From RDYZ01 sp964518905 (GTDB taxonomy: Bacteria; Cyanobacteriota; Cyanobacteriia; Cyanobacteriales; Geitlerinemataceae), in the NCBI GenBank assembly GCA_964518905.1, contig CAZFJL010000008.1, forward strand, positions 29,260 through 93,259: a stretch of 64,000 nucleotides of DNA, given 5' to 3'. Below are positions 35,921-45,187 of the stretch, in pieces. Below the pieces are notes generated by a model that made no database searches, was not told the origin of the DNA, and worked only from the letters and a program-made list of their open reading frames with translations. A program made the position numbers and the translations under genes. Numbering within the stretch: the stretch's first letter is position 1; each line of letters starts with the position of its first letter.

Positions 35921-35963
35921 AATATTTAGCTAATTAATGAGACGAAACTCGTCTGATCTGTAA

Positions 35964-37145
35964 CTACGGATTGGCAAAGGTATTAATTTCGCCGTTACCG
36001 ATATAGCGGCCCGGAGCCGATCGCGGGATAGAATATGCGGCTGCGGGGGCTGTGACCTCTGCGCCATTCGTCACGCCGGTCGCATAGCCATTTTGGGGAC
36101 TACCGCTGGTCACCGGGGCAGAGTTGACGCCGGTTGTTGTATTCAGGTTGGGCTGAGTTCCATATTGGACATTGCCATAGGATGAGTCGTACTGGCTCGG
36201 AGCGTAGGAAGCGCCGAAGTTGGGCGCAACATAGGGTGAGGTTGGGTAGCCGGTGAACCCGCCGGTAGATGTCGTGGTCGGTACGTTCGCTCCACCGGTT
36301 GGATAGCCCGTAAATGCTGGCGTATTGCTGAAGCCTGTAACGCTAGGAACTGTGACATTGGCTGCGGGGTAGCCCGTAAACGTACCGCCGCTGCTAAATT
36401 GTGCGAGGGAAGCGGTCGGCTCGGCTTCGTTGGTGTTGAGGAGGGTTGAAGTTTGGGAGCTGCGATTGAAGCCGGTTGCGGCTGGGCTTGGGTTCGTATT
36501 TCCTGTGACGTCGGCATTATCGGGATCGTCTTCGGCGATCGTGCGTCCGCCAAGCAGACTCGTTACCCCGCGCGTCATGCCGCCGCTGGATGACGCAGGC
36601 GATGTAGACGACGTGGATGAATCTGCGGTGTAATTGTCAGACAGTAAATCCAAGAGGCCAAAGCGTCGGCTGGGTGTTGATGTACTGGCTGTATTGCCGT
36701 CGCTGGCGTTATTGTTGCCCGCTTCACCACTGGATTGACTCAGGTTTGGCAGGTCGAGTAAGTCAACATCTTCAAGGTTAAATCGCTGGGTTTGTTCCTT
36801 GGCCTTTTCGACGCTGTTGTCATCTGCCATCACCGGAAGTTCTGCCTGAGAGAGCAGGTTGGAGAGTACGTCTGAGCTATCAATCTCTGATGCTGCGATC
36901 GAACTGGCCTCGGAAAATGAATCTGCGAGTTGAGATGTGTTTTCACTAATGAGTGACGCTTCTAAATCTTCATCTAAGACCCGCAGTGAATTCCAGTAAT
37001 CTGCACTCAGCGCCAGCAGCAACGCAATCATGGCCATCGGAGCCCAAACTGCGGGACTGGAAACATTGCGGAGATAGGATCGGAAGACGCGAACATAGGC
37101 CGGGATCGGCTTGCGTTCGGACGGCGGGTTTGGATGGGAAGACAT
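35964..37145 (-). CDS. Single-span protein with long Ser/Thr/Gly-rich extracytoplasmic region
   Basis: A 393-residue protein. After a basic, Pro-rich cytoplasmic start (SSHPNPPSERKPIPAYVRVFR) a single membrane segment follows (~33-50, AVWAPMAMIALLLAL). The remainder is low-complexity, with three FTGYP motifs spaced ~27-30 residues apart (FTGYPAANVTVP, FTGYPTGGANVP, FTGYPTSPYVAP). No enzymatic domain is seen; a cell-envelope or septal role is only a guess. The ATG at 37145 is preferred over TTG at 37187. Confidence 0.7.
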   Translation of the reverse strand: MSSHPNPPSERKPIPAYVRVFRSYLRNVSSPAVWAPMAMIALLLALSADYWNSLRVLDEDLEASLISENTSQLADSFSEASSIAASEIDSSDVLSNLLSQAELPVMADDNSVEKAKEQTQRFNLEDVDLLDLPNLSQSSGEAGNNNASDGNTASTSTPSRRFGLLDLLSDNYTADSSTSSTSPASSSGGMTRGVTSLLGGRTIAEDDPDNADVTGNTNPSPAATGFNRSSQTSTLLNTNEAEPTASLAQFSSGGTFTGYPAANVTVPSVTGFSNTPAFTGYPTGGANVPTTTSTGGFTGYPTSPYVAPNFGASYAPSQYDSSYGNVQYGTQPNLNTTTGVNSAPVTSGSPQNGYATGVTNGAEVTAPAAAYSIPRSAPGRYIGNGEINTFANP

Positions 37146-37421
37146 AGGGTGATGTGGGGGATGGTACAACGGTCGGGAGGCTGACAACGATTAGTTCCAG
37201 TTTAGGCGATTATTTTGCCAGCAAGATGGGATGTGGGTCGGAGTATTAACCGTGGGGAATTTGTGGGGATGGCGGCAGCGATCTCGGTGGTGCTTTAGGA
37301 TGGGGGGATGCGATCGCCACGTGCAGCGATCGTAGACGGGTTTGCGTCATGTCGCTCTAAGTTTTCAGAGTGGCGTCAGCGTTAGCATCAGTTCCCGCAC
37401 GCTACGATTTTTTCCTGCTCC

Positions 37422-39251
37422 ATGGGCCGCAACCGACTCAAGACTCTGGCGCACTATCTGCGTCCGTATAAAAAACAAGCCATTCTCGGAACGTTAGCCC
37501 TGCTAGTCGTTAACGCCTTGGGGGTCTATATTCCGCTGCAAATTCGCCGTGCGATCGACGATTTGCAGGTTACGTTTAGCTACGATCGTATTCTCTTCTT
37601 CGCCGGTTCCATTTTTGCCCTAGCCAGCGTCATGTGGCTGATTCGCGTGGCCTCGCGGGTTTATCTATTCGGTTTGGGGCGGCGAGTTGAGTTTGACCTC
37701 AAACAGCGTATTTTTGAGCATCTGCTAACGCTCGAAACGGGGTATTTCGCCAGCAATACCAGCGGCGATCTGATCAACCGTGCCACGAGCGATGTGGATA
37801 ATATTCGTCGCATGTTGGGCTTCGCGGTGTTAAGTCTGCTCAATACCACGTTTGCTTATGCACTAACGGTTCCGGTGCTGGTTTCAATTAGTGGAAAGCT
37901 AACACTATTGGCGATGTCGGTCTATCCGCTGATGTTTGCCGTGGTTTGGTTTTTTAGCGGTCGGTTGCGCCTCGATCAGGCCAGCGTGCAAGAAGATCTC
38001 TCGCGCATTAGCGATCTGATCCAGGAGGATATGAGCGGAATTGCGCCGATTAAGATCTATGGCCAAGAGCTCAATGAACGATCGGCCTTTGCGGAAACCA
38101 ACGCCAGTTTGCTCGCGAGTAATCTGGCCTTAGCGCGAACCCGAACGACACTGTTTCCACTGTTGCAAGGTCTTGCAGCGGCCAGTTTACTGATCTTGAT
38201 GGCCTTTGGTTCCGGGGAAATTGTGCGCGGAGCCCTCGATGTGGGTGGCTTGGTCGCCATGATTATCTACATCGATCGCCTCGTGTTTCCCACAGCGCTC
38301 CTCGGCTTTACGTTGACGATCTTCCAGCGCGGCCAGGTGAGTATCGATCGCGTTGAAGCCATTTTCGAGCGGCAGCCGACCATTGTTGACTCTGCCAACG
38401 CGATCGAGTTACCGCTTGATCATGTCAACGGTCATATTCTCGCCCGCCATCTCACCTACGCATTTCCGACGACCGACGATGCGGATCGAGACGCGACCGA
38501 TCGCACCGAGGCTTCACCCCATGAAAGCCGCGATCGCGAAACTGTAAAATCTCCGAGCCGTAATGCTCTTGATCAGCTTGATTTGGAAATTCATGCTGGG
38601 GAAACGATCGCAATCGTTGGGCCGATCGGTTCGGGGAAATCAACCTTAGCGAGCGCTCTGCCGCACGTACTCGATATCGAACCCGATCAGCTTTTTCTCG
38701 ACGGCATCGACATTACCCGCATTCGCCTCAATGATCTGCGCCGCGCGATCGCCTACGTTCCCCAAGATAGTTTTCTCTTTGGAACCAGCATCAGCAACAA
38801 CATTCGCTACGGCAAACCGGATGTCAGCTTCGATGAGGTTTGCCTCGCCGCGCAGGCCGCGCAAATTCACGACGAAATCCTCAACTTCCCGCAGCAATAC
38901 GACACCATCGTCGGCGAGCGTGGCATCACCCTGTCCGGTGGCCAACGTCAGCGCACAGCACTGGCACGGGCGTTGCTACTTGATGCGCCGATTCTAATTC
39001 TCGATGATGCGCTGTCCAGCGTCGATAACCAGACCGCGACGCAAATTTTACGCAACCTGTCGAGCGGTACACGTAAGAAAACCGTCCTGTTTATCTCGCA
39101 TCAGCTTTCGGCAGCGGCAACAGCGGATCGCGTGGTCGTCCTCGATCGCGGGCGGGCGGTGCAGGTCGGTAAACATGAGGCACTGCTCGCAGAAGGCGGG
39201 CTGTATGGCTCGCTGTGGAATGAACATCAACTGGAAGTACTACTGGCCTAG
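37422..39251 (+). CDS. ABC transporter, fused permease and ATPase (MDR/exporter type)
   Basis: A 609-residue half-transporter working as a dimer to export lipids, drugs or peptides; substrate unknown. Six transmembrane helices (~20-320) precede the ATPase: Walker A GPIGSGKST (~403), Q-loop YVPQD, signature LSGGQRQR, Walker B ILILDDALSS and switch His in FISHQ. Between the first ATPase strand and Walker A there is a ~30-residue highly charged insert (TTDDADRDATDRTEASPHES...) unusual for the fold. A terminator follows at once. Confidence 0.93.
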   Translation: MGRNRLKTLAHYLRPYKKQAILGTLALLVVNALGVYIPLQIRRAIDDLQVTFSYDRILFFAGSIFALASVMWLIRVASRVYLFGLGRRVEFDLKQRIFEHLLTLETGYFASNTSGDLINRATSDVDNIRRMLGFAVLSLLNTTFAYALTVPVLVSISGKLTLLAMSVYPLMFAVVWFFSGRLRLDQASVQEDLSRISDLIQEDMSGIAPIKIYGQELNERSAFAETNASLLASNLALARTRTTLFPLLQGLAAASLLILMAFGSGEIVRGALDVGGLVAMIIYIDRLVFPTALLGFTLTIFQRGQVSIDRVEAIFERQPTIVDSANAIELPLDHVNGHILARHLTYAFPTTDDADRDATDRTEASPHESRDRETVKSPSRNALDQLDLEIHAGETIAIVGPIGSGKSTLASALPHVLDIEPDQLFLDGIDITRIRLNDLRRAIAYVPQDSFLFGTSISNNIRYGKPDVSFDEVCLAAQAAQIHDEILNFPQQYDTIVGERGITLSGGQRQRTALARALLLDAPILILDDALSSVDNQTATQILRNLSSGTRKKTVLFISHQLSAAATADRVVVLDRGRAVQVGKHEALLAEGGLYGSLWNEHQLEVLLA

Positions 39252-39302
39252 AACTTAAGGGCATGTCTACTGCTAGGCGAGTCGTCTTGTTATTTGCTGA
39301 AG

Positions 39303-39342
39303 AAAAAGCGCCGGTTAACTTACACGTTAACCGGCGCTTTTT
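39303..39342. terminator. Bidirectional intrinsic terminator
   Basis: AAAAGCGCCGGTTAAC and GTTAACCGGCGCTTTT are perfect arms with a 6-nt loop. It separates the convergent ABC exporter and YdcF-like genes and has A/T runs for both directions. Confidence 0.9.
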
Positions 39343-39374
39343 CGACGTCTTGAAGTATTAGTCAGTAGATTGCT

Positions 39375-40457
39375 CTATAGAATCTGGCTAACCAGTGGAG
39401 CGCGATCTTGCGTCGTGACAGTGGCGATCGAGGGAGCGATACGTTCAGCGCGTCGTAGCTGATTCATCGCGAGGTCTGCCGGTGCGAGCCAGCCTCGAAG
39501 GAAGTAATAAATGGAGCTGAGAAGTTCATCGGTGAGCGCCGTCGTAAACTCTATGCCTTCAACTGTTGGCAGCAACTCACGACCATTCGGAAACGGGAAT
39601 ACACCCTGAACCGGCTGATTCGTACGATAGGCTCCCGGACGCGGTGTGACGACCATGTCAAACTCGTAAAACGCCTGCATCGCACGATAGGTCGAAATGG
39701 CCGTCGAGACCAAGACAATATCCTTTGGCAGGCCAAAGCTCTCCATTAGCTTTGCCACATTTCGGGCGCTGCTGCGTACATCCATCCCCTTGTTGTCGAT
39801 GATGATTGCGTTTTCTGGAACGCCCAACCGTTGGAGCAGGCGAGAAATTGCGTAGGCTTCGATCGGGGGCTTGCCGCCACCGACATAATCAAAGCGCGGC
39901 CCTGCACTGATGATGACGCGTGGCGCTTGGCCCTGTAGAAAAAGATTCGCTGTATGGATAACAAGATCGCCATTTTTGGAGAGCTGATCGACACGACTAT
40001 CCAGTCGGTTTGGCTCGGTGGTTTGCCAGCCCAGCAAGACGATCGCCTCTGGAACTCCGGGCGGGTCATTAATGGCCACACGTTGCAGTTCGTAGGCATC
40101 ACGCTCAACGATCGCCTGGCAGAAGACCCGAGGGAAATAGGACAGGCTAAACACCAACATCAAACTGATGATTGTGGTCAACTGTTTACGGACCTCGGGA
40201 GTTCCCAGATTGCCCCTGAGGGTGTTTAAGAGGAGGATTGTTAGCAGTCCAAAGGGCTTAAAAGGGATCGAAAATACCTGCCAGGCTGCGATCGTAGCAC
40301 CATCAGTTGGCTCGAAAAATGTGAGGACGAGCAGTAGAGCAGCGAGAGTATACCCCACGTAAGTGACGTAGGGTTTCGGGACGATTTGGGCGATCAGGTA
40401 GCCGATACCGCCAATAACGGTCAGCCACAAAAGGATACGCGTCAAGAGCAAGAACAT
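39375..40457 (-). CDS. YdcF-like membrane protein (DUF218)
   Basis: A 360-residue protein. About five hydrophobic segments (~5-140) anchor a C-terminal DUF218 domain: EAIVLLGWQTTEPNR, IHTANLFLQGQAPRVIISAGP, NKGMDVRSSARNVAKLME, VLVSTAISTYRAMQAF. The family (YdcF, SanA, ElyC) is linked to envelope polymer metabolism; its reaction is not known. The ATG at 40457 places the first segment at residue 2; the in-frame extension up to 40595 is not membrane- or signal-like and is rejected. Confidence 0.83.
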   Translation of the reverse strand: MFLLLTRILLWLTVIGGIGYLIAQIVPKPYVTYVGYTLAALLLVLTFFEPTDGATIAAWQVFSIPFKPFGLLTILLLNTLRGNLGTPEVRKQLTTIISLMLVFSLSYFPRVFCQAIVERDAYELQRVAINDPPGVPEAIVLLGWQTTEPNRLDSRVDQLSKNGDLVIHTANLFLQGQAPRVIISAGPRFDYVGGGKPPIEAYAISRLLQRLGVPENAIIIDNKGMDVRSSARNVAKLMESFGLPKDIVLVSTAISTYRAMQAFYEFDMVVTPRPGAYRTNQPVQGVFPFPNGRELLPTVEGIEFTTALTDELLSSIYYFLRGWLAPADLAMNQLRRAERIAPSIATVTTQDRAPLVSQIL

Positions 40458-40801
40458 AGTTGCCTGGGATGATGTCAAACGCCGAAAGGCGAACCGGAAG
40501 CGCAATCGAGCTAGGGGCTGTGGTGACACGAACGGCCACGCTGGGAACTCGTGTCTCGATACATTATGACAAAGGCTTGGAGTTCCCCAAAGCATAATTC
40601 AATGAGTCGGGGCGATCGTCTTAAATTCATGCCGCTTTGAGCTATAAACCGGCCTATAGTCCACCTTTTTTGTCAATTCTGTTCGAGGATTGACGAAATT
40701 GATCCTGAGAACTAGGAACGATCGCCCAGACAAACAAGCCACAAACCACAAACCGATTACTGGAACGATACGAGAGTTTTCGCATCACAATCGCAGATCA
40801 T

Positions 40802-41626
40802 TTAGATAATGTCATAGCTCTGACCGATCGCAAGTGTTCCAGCTTGGGTTACGCGAGCGATGATACCAGTGTCTGTATGACGAAATTCACGTTTGAGCTG
40901 CGAAAGCAAGGGAAGATCCCGCTGACCGGAGTCAGGGCAGACCTCGATATTGAGGCAGCGTTCGATGCGCTCGATCACCTCTAGCTCAACGCTCCCCATC
41001 CGCAAACGTCGGCCTATCCAGTCGAACTCTTCCCAGGGCTGCGCGGTCTCGACGACCAGGTTGGGGCGAAAGCGGCGCGGATCGACGGGGGTTTTGAGTA
41101 AGGCGGAAAGTGCATCTAGGGTGGCGCTGCCGATGATGGAGACTTGGCCAGCGTGGCGATCACGAAAGCCTGTCACTCCAGAGGTTTCGCCGACGAGTTC
41201 GAGGTTTGTGGCCTGGGGATGATATGCCCCAATAGACGGTTGGCAAGTTCGTAAAAAATTGCTAAACCATTCGCCGATCGCGCCGCGATCGCGATCGACA
41301 TGCGCTTCTAAGACAGGTTGATCGCCTAACTCAACGCGCAGGGTCTTGTTCGCAGCATCGTAGTGGCACTGCAAGCGAGCGAGGTCGTGCCAGTCATTTT
41401 GGACGGCGAAGTAGCGTTTGGAGAGCCAGGGTGTATTCGGGGCGGGTGGATGATCCAGATCATCGAACATCAGAGCAAAGGCGCGATCGCCCTGCATTCC
41501 CCAATCCGCGAGAAACTCAGCGCGATCGATCGCGTTGGGTGTTAATCCCTTGACCGGATGACAAAATAACTGACGGACGACACGATCGATCGCGTCATTT
41601 TTTGTCGATTCGATTAACGACATCAT
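40802..41626 (-). CDS. MOSC-domain protein (YcbX-like)
   Basis: A 274-residue protein with an N-terminal MOSC_N beta-barrel (RVVRQLFCHPVKGL... WGMQGDRAFALMF) and a C-terminal MOSC domain (VSIIGSATLDAL, RRFRPNLVVE, ERCLNIEVCPDSG). Members move sulfur or carry molybdenum cofactor in N-hydroxylated-base detoxification; the Cys in ERCLNIEVC matches the conserved position. No ferredoxin domain is fused, unlike E. coli YcbX. It stands alone. Confidence 0.88.
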   Translation of the reverse strand: MMSLIESTKNDAIDRVVRQLFCHPVKGLTPNAIDRAEFLADWGMQGDRAFALMFDDLDHPPAPNTPWLSKRYFAVQNDWHDLARLQCHYDAANKTLRVELGDQPVLEAHVDRDRGAIGEWFSNFLRTCQPSIGAYHPQATNLELVGETSGVTGFRDRHAGQVSIIGSATLDALSALLKTPVDPRRFRPNLVVETAQPWEEFDWIGRRLRMGSVELEVIERIERCLNIEVCPDSGQRDLPLLSQLKREFRHTDTGIIARVTQAGTLAIGQSYDII

Positions 41627-41705
41627 GATTATTCGTGGGGATTATTCGTTGGGGATCGCCTACAGACCAAAAGTTAGTGCGTCGCTTGAATTTATGACGT
41701 ACAGG

Positions 41706-42008
41706 TCAAAGTTCGTGCTGAAAGTCCACGAGCAACTCGTAGAGGTCGCTTTGATTGGATTGGGGAATTAAATCACGTAGAGGAACGGTCGTGCGTCCAC
41801 CACCCAGGGCGATCGAGGTTTGCCGCAAAATTGCCTCGACCTTGGCTTCACTAATCGATCGCGCCTCAAGTTCGGGAAAAAAAGCTTCTGCGAGGGGAGT
41901 ATGCAACTTAGCGTCGCCGAGGTAGAGATGCCATTTAGCAACGTCGATATAAATTTTGTCGGCGATGGCGGCAGCAAGGGCTTCGATTTGGCGGGTTGAT
42001 GCTGACAT
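41706..42008 (-). CDS. DUF3181 protein
   Basis: A 100-residue soluble cyanobacterial protein, function unknown. The helical N-terminus (RQIEALAAAIADKIYIDVAKWHLYLGDAKLH) and the RTTVPLRDLIP segment are typical. It lies about 90 bp downstream of the VOC-family gene in the same direction, so both may be cotranscribed. Confidence 0.8.
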   Translation of the reverse strand: MSASTRQIEALAAAIADKIYIDVAKWHLYLGDAKLHTPLAEAFFPELEARSISEAKVEAILRQTSIALGGGRTTVPLRDLIPQSNQSDLYELLVDFQHEL

Positions 42009-42095
42009 AGTGGGTGAGGTAGAGAAGAGGGCGAGCGGAAAATCTGAGGAATCGAGCCTGGGGAATCGACGATGCTGACACTTCGGGCGATTGTA

Positions 42096-42524
42096 CTACT
42101 CCCGATCGCCCACACCCGCCGTCTCCGTCTCGCCAAAGATGGCCGAGGCGTGGACGTAATGCTTAAATTCCAACAGGTTGTGGGATGGATCTTCTAGGAA
42201 AAAGGTGTAATGTTCTGTCGGTTTGCCAGGAAAGCGCTGTTTAGCGGCTTGATAGAACGTCAGACCCTTCGTTACTGCGCGATCGCGCAACGCTTCCCAC
42301 TCGGCATAGTGATCAAAAACTAAGCCAAAGTGACGGGGATAGATTCCCGCTTGAGGCTGAACGGCGATCGGCGAGAGGTGCGCGACTAGTTGGTGACCGC
42401 CGAGGTTCAGAATCAACGCGTGTGGCGACGATCGCCCCGGCGTACACCCAAGACCGTCAAGATAAAATGCCTTGGTTTGTTCAAAGTCCTGAACTGGAAA
42501 AGCTAGATGAAACGTCGCCGTCAT
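42096..42524 (-). CDS. VOC-superfamily (glyoxalase/bleomycin-resistance-like) protein
   Basis: A 142-residue protein of one VOC domain: paired beta-alpha-beta-beta-beta units beginning TATFHLAFPVQDFEQTKAFYLDGLGC and ending FFLEDPSHNLLEFKHY. Metal ligands would be His6 (FHLAF), His in RHFGLVF and the Glu in LLEFK, so it is probably an active metal-dependent dioxygenase- or isomerase-like enzyme of unknown substrate. The ATG at 42524 is preferred over GTG at 42536. A hexanucleotide repeat lies 46-100 bp upstream. Confidence 0.87.
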   Translation of the reverse strand: MTATFHLAFPVQDFEQTKAFYLDGLGCTPGRSSPHALILNLGGHQLVAHLSPIAVQPQAGIYPRHFGLVFDHYAEWEALRDRAVTKGLTFYQAAKQRFPGKPTEHYTFFLEDPSHNLLEFKHYVHASAIFGETETAGVGDRE

Positions 42525-42570
42525 AACCGAATGCACCCCAAACGCAAGACAAAGGAACTGAATGAAAAAA

Positions 42571-42624
42571 TGGACTTGAACTTGGACTTGAACTTGGACT
42601 TGGACTTGGACTTGGACTTGAACG
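42571..42624. repeat. Hexanucleotide tandem repeat upstream of the VOC gene
   Basis: Nine units of TGGACT/TGAACT in a row (the last incomplete), mixing G and A at the third base. It lies 46 bp from the VOC start, at promoter distance. Length change by slippage is possible. The rest of the 42525-43113 spacer shows nothing else. Confidence 0.88.
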
Positions 42625-43113
42625 CCTAGCCCGTTGACTTGTCCTGGCGCTTGCGTACAGTCTCTAATCTCCGTCTATCGGAACTTCTCCGCCCGCCCGT
42701 CCAGCTTAATCCTAGCAATTCTACGCGAGGCTTCTCAGAGCCGTCTCGAACTCTCTCGATCGCTCCAGCGGTTGAAGCTCCACATTTTTACAGGTCATAG
42801 ATTCAGGCAGAATCAATTTAGAAAAGGGCTGCTAAACTATCGATGTGTCAAAATGCAACGCGTGAGTTCATGCGTCGTTTTAGCTCGGTAAATTCCAAAC
42901 TTAGACTCTTCTATTTCGTCATAGGTTTCAGACATTTTGAATGAGCCATACCACTCTTTGGTTAGTGCGTATGGCTAAAGTCAATGTCGCGACAAAATGA
43001 CAGATTGCATCAGCGTCATAGAGCCTTTGCGTGGTTCAAGTCAGAGCGTTTGACCCATCGTTGTTCTGAATATTGCTAACGACACGTTCTGAGTGATTCG
43101 GGAAAGTCCACAA

Positions 43114-45057
43114 ATGGTAGCCAGTATCGATCGCGACAACCAAACTCCGGCGGATCAGCCATCGAGAGAGACCTCTCGACGCCGTAATAACTTAAAAACG
43201 GAAGACGCAGCGGCGATCGCCGCCAGCATGGCAAACGATCCGTTCCAGTATTACGCGGAGCGTGACGCCGGAATTTCCACAACCCAAACGCTGCCCGTTA
43301 ACCCCGCAGATCCGTTCAGCTTTTACTACGACAAAGAATACGAAGCCGCTCAGGAAAACGCAGCACAAGCGGCTCGGGAACGAGCGGCAGAACTCCAGTC
43401 AAAGTACGCCGCAGCGACAAAACCGCCCCGACAACGTGCCGATGCGGCCATGTCGATGAGCTTGGGCGCGATCGCGGCTGTGGAAACGCCTCCTACGATC
43501 AAGGCGACCCAGGCGACCAGCGTTGACGATATTCCAGCGACAGAGGAGCATCCCCTACAGCGCTGGGGACGCGAAGATCGCGAAGCCCGTGAAGCGGCCA
43601 GCCAGCGGGTTAAGCAAGATGTCGCAACATTAAAACAGGAAGAAGAACAGACGTTAGCCAAGGGTGAAAATCGTCTGTGGTTGATGACCGGTGTGGCGGC
43701 GCTGCTGGTTCTGCTGGCGGGCGGCGCTTATTTCATCGCGCCCAAGCTGTTGGAAGATCGAGCGGATCGGGACGCGGATCGGGACGTCGGTGCGGAGTCA
43801 ATCGCCGTCACACCGGCGGAACCTACGACGGGCAATCGCGATCGCCCCAATCGAGCCGATGATTCGACCACAACAGCCGGTCAAGACCAAAGCCAAGGTG
43901 GTCGAACGAACGATGCTTCAACCTCTACCTCCAGCGATGCTGAAGGATTTTCGGGGGTGAATGGCGATGGGGTGAATGGCGATGCGTTATCCGCCGATGG
44001 CACGCTGAATACCCCAGGTGGGAGCGATCGCCGCGAAGCGCGTGGCCTCAATGCTGACGATACGCGCGATCGTCGAGATCGATCGCCAACACGAACGATC
44101 AAGCGGGATGAAATTCTGGCTCCCCTCGGCCTGAATGGCGGTAATTTTGCGAGTTGGTGGCAAGGGGAACCGGTGAATCCGGAAGGTGGAACGCGCCTAG
44201 ATCGTTCGGGCAATCAAGACGATGAGCGGACGCCAAAATCAGATGCGGACACCAACATCGATGGTGATACCGAATTCAAATCGGAAGGCAGCGGCTTACG
44301 ATTTGGAGCCAACGATCGCAGCAGTGAGAGTAGCGGCGGCAGTCAGACGGTTTCGAGACCGGGATCAAGTTCGACGGGATCAAGCTCAGGAGGTCGGGCT
44401 TCGGTGTCCGCTTCCAACAACACTGCGGATGACTTTAGCGTGCCAGCTCCGGGCGGAGGGTTACTGTTTGGCGGTGGCTCCGATTCGGGTCGCGTTCCCG
44501 CGAGCATGACTAACGAGACCGTCCAGCTTTCGATCCTCGGCATTACCAACGCGATCCCTCAGGGGATCGACGCACCGGTACGGGATGAACAGCGTGTCGG
44601 AAGCTATCGTGTCACGGATACGTATCTGCCGTGTCAAAGCTCTGATGCTTCGGACTGCCGGGACGTCCACCCGGTATATGGCTATCACAGCGTGCCGCAC
44701 CTTGGGGTTGATATCGCCATGCCGAATGGCGCTCCCATTTTCGCGGTGGGCAAGCAAGGATCGACGGTTACGGTGTCCTGTTATACGGATTCGGGCGGTG
44801 GCTTGGTCGCGCAAATGTCGAGTTCGAGTATGCCGGAGTATGAGTTTAAGGCGCTGCACTTGAGCGATTGTATCGATGGCACGTTTGACGTGGGGACGAT
44901 CGTTGCAGCGGTGGGGATGAGCGGTGGTGTCACGGGGCCACATTTACACTGGGAAGCGTTTTATAACGGCTCACAGGTTGACCCGCCGCGCTGGTCGATC
45001 GAGTATGCGATCAAAGGCGATATCATCCGTGATGATTCGGCAAAGTTCACCTATTAG
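43114..45057 (+). CDS. M23-family peptidase with membrane anchor and long disordered linker
   Basis: A 647-residue bitopic envelope protein. A charged cytoplasmic region (~1-185) with repeated NDPFQYYAE/ADPFSFYYD motifs is followed by one transmembrane segment (~190-212, LWLMTGVAALLVLLAGGAYF). A ~290-residue Asp/Ser/Gly-rich linker precedes a LytM/M23 domain (~505-645). Metal ligands HLGVD (HxxxD), HLS and HLHW are all visible, so the endopeptidase is probably active on peptidoglycan. Four Cys in the domain could form disulfides. The ATG at 43114 has GGGAAAG 8 nt upstream; a GTG at 43093 is the alternative. Confidence 0.87.
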   Translation: MVASIDRDNQTPADQPSRETSRRRNNLKTEDAAAIAASMANDPFQYYAERDAGISTTQTLPVNPADPFSFYYDKEYEAAQENAAQAARERAAELQSKYAAATKPPRQRADAAMSMSLGAIAAVETPPTIKATQATSVDDIPATEEHPLQRWGREDREAREAASQRVKQDVATLKQEEEQTLAKGENRLWLMTGVAALLVLLAGGAYFIAPKLLEDRADRDADRDVGAESIAVTPAEPTTGNRDRPNRADDSTTTAGQDQSQGGRTNDASTSTSSDAEGFSGVNGDGVNGDALSADGTLNTPGGSDRREARGLNADDTRDRRDRSPTRTIKRDEILAPLGLNGGNFASWWQGEPVNPEGGTRLDRSGNQDDERTPKSDADTNIDGDTEFKSEGSGLRFGANDRSSESSGGSQTVSRPGSSSTGSSSGGRASVSASNNTADDFSVPAPGGGLLFGGGSDSGRVPASMTNETVQLSILGITNAIPQGIDAPVRDEQRVGSYRVTDTYLPCQSSDASDCRDVHPVYGYHSVPHLGVDIAMPNGAPIFAVGKQGSTVTVSCYTDSGGGLVAQMSSSSMPEYEFKALHLSDCIDGTFDVGTIVAAVGMSGGVTGPHLHWEAFYNGSQVDPPRWSIEYAIKGDIIRDDSAKFTY

Positions 45058-45091
45058 AACCCCACAACTCAATAAACGTTTCTGAGAAAAG

Positions 45092-45128
45092 CGAGAAGTC
45101 CGACTTTTTTAAAAAGTCGGACTTCTCG
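45092..45128. terminator. Long palindromic hairpin after the M23 gene
   Basis: CGAGAAGTCCGACTTTTTTAAAAAGTCGGACTTCTCG is near-perfectly self-complementary over 37 bp, 35 bp after the stop. No T-run follows the stem itself; a second T-rich hairpin (CGATCG...CGATCG, then TTTTTTT) lies at 45154-45181. Confidence 0.6.
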
Positions 45129-45187
45129 GATAGGTGAAGATAGTGGAAACATTCGATCGTTGGGCGATCGGGTGTTTTTTTCTTGGC

